Below, one piece after another: positions 60,867-64,000 of a DNA stretch of 64,000 nucleotides. Source of the stretch: Natrinema hispanicum (GTDB lineage Archaea; Halobacteriota; Halobacteria; Halobacteriales; Natrialbaceae); NCBI RefSeq assembly GCF_004217335.1, contig NZ_SHMP01000009.1, positions 1 to 64,000 on the forward strand, in the 5' to 3' direction. Both the position numbers and the translations under genes were made by a program. Every line of letters begins with the position of its first letter. Within the stretch, counting starts at the first letter, position 1. The notes beneath the pieces were generated by a model. It was given only the letters and a program-made list of their open reading frames with translations. It searched no databases and was not told where the DNA came from.

Positions 60867-62110
60867 ACCGATTCGCTCGTACCCCCTGCTCCAGAACGGT
60901 GAAGACGTCGCGTGATGGCTGCCGTAATCCGATCGCCGGCTCGTCTAGCTCCCGGAATGTTGGGTGCGTACGGACCGACGGACCCGAGAGCAAGCGCCCC
61001 GGAGACATATAACGGAACAAATCGTTCGTCGTCGCGCTGCCAAGCGAGCGTGTCGTCGTCAAGAACGGGCATCTCTCGATAGCCACGAGATAGTCCAAGT
61101 TCGTCAGCAATTCGGTCGATGAGGGGGTGATCGAATACCGGTTCGAATCCAGTCGCGAGGACGACGCGGTCTCCGAGTAACTGCAACCCGTGGCCTAGGG
61201 AGAGCCGAACCGATTCGTCTTCTTCCGCCGCTAAGTCGACTTCTCCCTGTGTGAGTGTGAGCACGCCGTCGTCGATTCGGTTCTCGAACTCGGCGTAGAG
61301 ATACGGCGGAACCGTCGCGGTGTGTCGAGCATCCAAAATTACGTCGAGTCGGTCGCTCGAGCCCGGCGGATGGACGTGGAGGTTCCGCTCGACGTACGAC
61401 CAGTTAATCCACGGCGGATCCGCCTCTGAGACCTCCCACTCGAGCGGGTGTCGTGAGAGCAGGGCTACCGACTGCGTCTCGCTCAACGTACACGCGAGTT
61501 GCGCGGCCGTGATGCCACCGCCGACAACGATGGTTCGGTCGACCGAAGCGTTAGGATCGAACCCATCCCACACGTGTTCGACGCCGTCGAGACCGGCCGC
61601 CCAGTTGGGCCACCGATACCGATTGCCGTGGCCGATCGCCAGAACGCAATGGTCGGTGTCGAGTGGTCCCGCAGTCGTCTCGAGCCGAAGTCCCGTCGCG
61701 CCGGGCAGTTCGTGAATAGCGTCGACGGCGGCCCGACGATGCAACGATTCGAGGTCCTTCCGTTTGATCACATACTCTGAATGATCAAGAAAAAGATCAA
61801 GTGATGGCCGCGGCGGGTAGTCGACCGTCTGGACGAGTTCATCTCCCCGATCGTTCGCTTCGGCAAAGCTCTCAAGACCAAACGGCTCGGTTCCGACGTG
61901 GTGAACGAACGTCGATCGGAGCGCTTCCATGCCACAGGCTCTCGCCTTCTCGCGGAACGACGCCAGCAATCGGTCGTGGGGATCGACGATGAGAACGTCG
62001 GACCTATTGACGGGAGTGTCTTCGAGGAGCCGCTGGGCGAGATACGTTCCGTGGATTCCTCCCCCGACGATGATACAGCCGAATTTCCGGGTTGAGTTGC
62101 ATGTCGTCAT
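60842..62110 (-). CDS. FAD/NAD(P)-binding oxidoreductase of the zinc cluster
   Basis: 422 residues from ATG 62110. FAD site CIIVGGGIHGTYLAQRLL, a second nucleotide site TIVVGGGITAAQLACTL, and ATGFEPVFDHPLID near the C-terminus. It resembles N-hydroxylating monooxygenase/FAD_NAD_binding_9-type proteins. It lies between two COG0523 genes and divergent from one of them, so a role in low-zinc metabolism, perhaps making or altering a metal ligand, is possible but unproven. No frameshift seen. Confidence 0.7.
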   Translation of the reverse strand: MTTCNSTRKFGCIIVGGGIHGTYLAQRLLEDTPVNRSDVLIVDPHDRLLASFREKARACGMEALRSTFVHHVGTEPFGLESFAEANDRGDELVQTVDYPPRPSLDLFLDHSEYVIKRKDLESLHRRAAVDAIHELPGATGLRLETTAGPLDTDHCVLAIGHGNRYRWPNWAAGLDGVEHVWDGFDPNASVDRTIVVGGGITAAQLACTLSETQSVALLSRHPLEWEVSEADPPWINWSYVERNLHVHPPGSSDRLDVILDARHTATVPPYLYAEFENRIDDGVLTLTQGEVDLAAEEDESVRLSLGHGLQLLGDRVVLATGFEPVFDHPLIDRIADELGLSRGYREMPVLDDDTLAWQRDDERFVPLYVSGALALGSVGPYAPNIPGARRAGDRITAAITRRLHRSGAGGTSESVHETDVSD

Positions 62111-62214
62111 ACGAGGTTCGTCGCGTCGGTGTCCGAACATAATCTGCGACTGTTAATAAGTTCTTCTCATAGAGTGATAACTTATATTACTATGTGGGTT
62201 GATGTTGTCAACAC
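62111..62214. promoter_or_regulatory. divergent promoter region of the oxidoreductase and second GTPase
   Basis: AT-rich, with the inverted pair ataagtt...aacttat (about 62157-62190) and gttgatgttgtcaac (62195-62210). These are candidate operators for a zinc-responsive regulator. No such palindrome was proven at the other zinc promoters by eye. Confidence 0.35.
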
Positions 62215-63489
62215 ATGGACGAGCAGACAATCCCCGTGACAGTTCTTTCCGGAACGCTCGGTGCCGGCAAGACGACGACACTCAATCACATACTGCGCGA
62301 GAGCGGTGACCGAGATCTCGCCGTACTCGTCAACGATATGGGCGACGTCAACGTCGACGCGGACCTCGTCGCCGAATCATCTGATATCTCGGCGGACGAA
62401 GAGGAGCTGATCGAACTCTCGAACGGCTGTATCTGCTGCGAACTGCGTGGTGACCTGCTTGACGCGATCAGCGGACTCACACGCGATCGGGAGTTCGATG
62501 CGATCGTGGTTGAGTCGACGGGCGTCGCCGAACCACTACCTGTCGCGCAAACGCTGACGCTTGGATTCGATCAGTCGGATCTCGATCCCACTGAGTTCTA
62601 CGAGGAGACAGGTATCGAGCCGCTCGAGAACTGTCACCTCGATACGACGGTGACGGTCGTCGACGCCCACCAGTTCAACGAGGCGATGCAGTCGGACGAG
62701 ATCCTCGACGATGACGGGACGAAGAAACACCTCGGTGACCTGCTCGTCGAACAGGTGGAGTTCTGTGATATCCTCCTGTTGAACAAGTGTGACCTCGTCG
62801 ACGAGGCGACACTCGACGAGATCGAAGAGACCCTAGAGATCCTCCAGCCCCGCGCCGAGATCGTCCGAACGACCCATGGTCGGGTAGACGTCGATGCGGT
62901 GGTAGACACTGGGAGGTTCGACTTCGAGGAAGCAAGCCAATCAGCCGGCTGGATGCAGGAGCTCCAAGCTCCGCATGAATCGGCCGAAGAAGAACACGGC
63001 GTGACCTCGTTTGTCTTCGAGGCGCGGCGTCCCTTCCATCCTGAGCGGTTCGCTGAACTACTTGACGCGTTCCCCGAGAACGTCGTCCGATCCAAGGGCC
63101 ACTTCTGGCTCGCCGGGCGCGAAGCGATGGCGCTCATGTTGAACGTCGCTGGACAGTCGATTCGGGTCGCACCCGCTGGGAATTGGATCGCAACCCTCCC
63201 GCCAGAGGAACGCGACGAACAGCTCGAAGCGTACCCCGAACTCCAAGAGATGTGGGACGACCAGTGGGGCGACCGCGGCAGTCAACTAGTGTTGATCGGT
63301 ACCGAGATTGACCACGAGTCGATCCGTGAACATCTCGAGCGCTGTCTGCTCACCGACGAGGAGATGGACGCCGACTGGGAGACGTTCAACGATCGTTTCC
63401 CGACGTTTGAGCCACCCGAAGATGCTAACGGAGATGGGGCAGAGAACCCCGAACACGACGGCCAAGAAGAGATCGGAATCGCGGATTAA
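62215..63489 (+). CDS. second CobW/COG0523 GTPase, zinc-trafficking type
   Basis: 424 residues. P-loop GTLGAGKTTT, metal motif C72-I-C74-C75 (NGCICCELRGD), ESTGVAEPLPVA, LLLNKCDLVD and the C-terminal RRPFHPERFAELL with GHFWLAGRE. Clearly a paralogue of the protein at 59407-60612 (shared PVTVLSG, NDMGDVN, GRFDFEEA), but without its GGHHHD loop and with a long acidic tail. Followed by the DUF7511-like gene. Confidence 0.88.
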   Translation: MDEQTIPVTVLSGTLGAGKTTTLNHILRESGDRDLAVLVNDMGDVNVDADLVAESSDISADEEELIELSNGCICCELRGDLLDAISGLTRDREFDAIVVESTGVAEPLPVAQTLTLGFDQSDLDPTEFYEETGIEPLENCHLDTTVTVVDAHQFNEAMQSDEILDDDGTKKHLGDLLVEQVEFCDILLLNKCDLVDEATLDEIEETLEILQPRAEIVRTTHGRVDVDAVVDTGRFDFEEASQSAGWMQELQAPHESAEEEHGVTSFVFEARRPFHPERFAELLDAFPENVVRSKGHFWLAGREAMALMLNVAGQSIRVAPAGNWIATLPPEERDEQLEAYPELQEMWDDQWGDRGSQLVLIGTEIDHESIREHLERCLLTDEEMDADWETFNDRFPTFEPPEDANGDGAENPEHDGQEEIGIAD

Positions 63490-63511
63490 GCGACAATACC
63501 TGACTGACCAC

Positions 63512-63697
63512 GTGACCGATACGAGATTCACATCGTCGGCCGAGCACCCGGCACCGGAGTGCTGTGCGATCATTGAATCGATGGATTCGGGTCCGAACCT
63601 GTGTACAATCTACTCGATCTCGCCCGAGGACTCGCTGGTGACAGCGTGGATTTCGGCTCACGAAGGATCGTATTGCACCCTCGAGGACGCACGATAA
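63512..63697 (+). CDS. second DUF7511-like small protein (GTG start)
   Basis: 61 residues from GTG 63512. The core LCTIYSISPEDSLVTAWISAHEGSY is the DUF7511-type pattern and aligns with the protein at 57343-57564 (TIY, then W-I-x-A). It lies 22 nt after the COG0523 gene. The frame is open further upstream inside that gene, so the GTG start is chosen by spacing and homology to the core. Confidence 0.6.
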   Translation: MTDTRFTSSAEHPAPECCAIIESMDSGPNLCTIYSISPEDSLVTAWISAHEGSYCTLEDAR

Positions 63698-63720
63698 CTG
63701 ACCAGAGAACCTACTGAACG

Positions 63721-63978
63721 ATGGCTACGACATTCCAAACGGCAGTCAAGAAGAACGTTTCATCAACGCAACGGTACAAGGCGATCGATTCGCTCGTTCG
63801 AGCGAGAGAGGCGACGAACCTCGGAATTATCGTCCGAATGGGCGGTCTCCGCGGTGAGTTCCGTCGACACGCACTCAACGGTTTAGCCGACTGTAATGCC
63901 ATGACGACTCTCGAGGAACTCTCCGAGGACACGACGGTCGAACCCTCATTGAGACGGAAAGCGGAGGAGTTGATATGA
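63721..63978 (+). CDS. small HEAT-like helical protein
   Basis: 85 residues, helical, with LVRAREATNLGIIVRMGGLRGEFRRHALNGLADCNAMTTLEELSED. The repeated helix pattern suggests one or two HEAT-type repeats. It lies 23 nt after the DUF7511-like gene and overlaps the next start (ATGA), so it belongs to the same operon. Confidence 0.65.
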   Translation: MATTFQTAVKKNVSSTQRYKAIDSLVRAREATNLGIIVRMGGLRGEFRRHALNGLADCNAMTTLEELSEDTTVEPSLRRKAEELI

Positions 63979-64000
63979 CCAATGGATCGTCGATCGACCC
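63975..64000 (+). CDS. start of a further operon gene (cut by window end)
   Basis: ATG 63975 overlaps the preceding stop as ATGA; the visible product is MTNGSSID. Nothing more can be said. Confidence 0.4.

Noticed and set aside
62155..62214. A shared zinc-box palindrome for all zinc promoters
   Set aside because: Inverted repeats are visible here, but I could not find the same half-sites before 55940 and 60612, so no common operator is claimed.
1..64000. CRISPR arrays, tRNA and rRNA genes
   Set aside because: No regularly spaced direct repeats, tRNA-like cloverleaf motifs or rRNA landmarks were seen on reading; short RNAs could still be missed without a covariance search.

Overview
The window reads as a haloarchaeal (class Halobacteria) accessory region. 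The DNA is GC-rich, the proteins are acidic, and many families are haloarchaeal: HalOD1, DUF7511-like, DUF7331-like, TrmB/HxlR/Lrp-type regulators, Tat-exported lipoproteins and ISH-type transposases. Several genes have an AT-rich TATA-like box 21-31 nt before the start codon, which fits leaderless archaeal transcription. No rRNA, tRNA or CRISPR array was seen. Insertion sequences, TnpB-derived remnants and broken genes are dense, so this is probably a plasmid or a genomic island region; that is inference.

Layout. 1-3025: a Tn5-like IS next to an IS1341-type TnpB element. 3026-6053: a membrane-anchored sulfite-oxidase-like enzyme, a small regulator, a membrane protein and a TRAM protein. 6264-8644: a nested pair of IS5-family elements, each with a visible 8-bp target duplication. 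8652-15895: small membrane proteins, a lipoprotein, a TnpB-less MITE and a DUF1254/DUF1214 protein. 16561-20055: a peroxiredoxin, a frameshifted Bergerat-fold ATPase gene, bioW and a bioB fragment. 21111-29776: an AddAB-like helicase/nuclease pair, a PAC2 protein, a hydrolase and an AI-2E-type permease. 30101-37323: broken transposases, HalOD1 and Lrp regulators, a ferredoxin and decayed toxin/Fic genes. 38075-40886: an AT-rich exopolysaccharide pair (GT2 plus deacetylase). 41347-47286: a TauE/SafE permease, polyhydroxybutyrate mobilisation genes (bdhA-like, patatin-like depolymerase) and a DUF3179 lipoprotein. 47394-52279: three flavin disulfide reductases and two regulators. 52904-54845: an HxlR regulator with three copies of a candidate operator. 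55259-64000: a zinc-homeostasis island.

How the genes work together. The zinc island joins a NikR/CopG-like regulator, a complete ZnuABC-type importer, two COG0523 GTPases, an FAD oxidoreductase and two DUF7511-like small proteins. The redox block couples a thioredoxin-reductase-like enzyme, a bis-gamma-glutamylcystine-reductase-like enzyme and a CoA-disulfide-reductase-like enzyme. The strongest new signals are: the repeated GTTAC-N5-GTAAC operator around the HxlR gene; several stand-alone hairpin modules related to TnpB 3-prime ends; a frameshift exactly at a perfect 14-bp palindrome in a transposase; and the nested IS5 unit. All functional calls rest on reading motifs by eye; no database search was possible.
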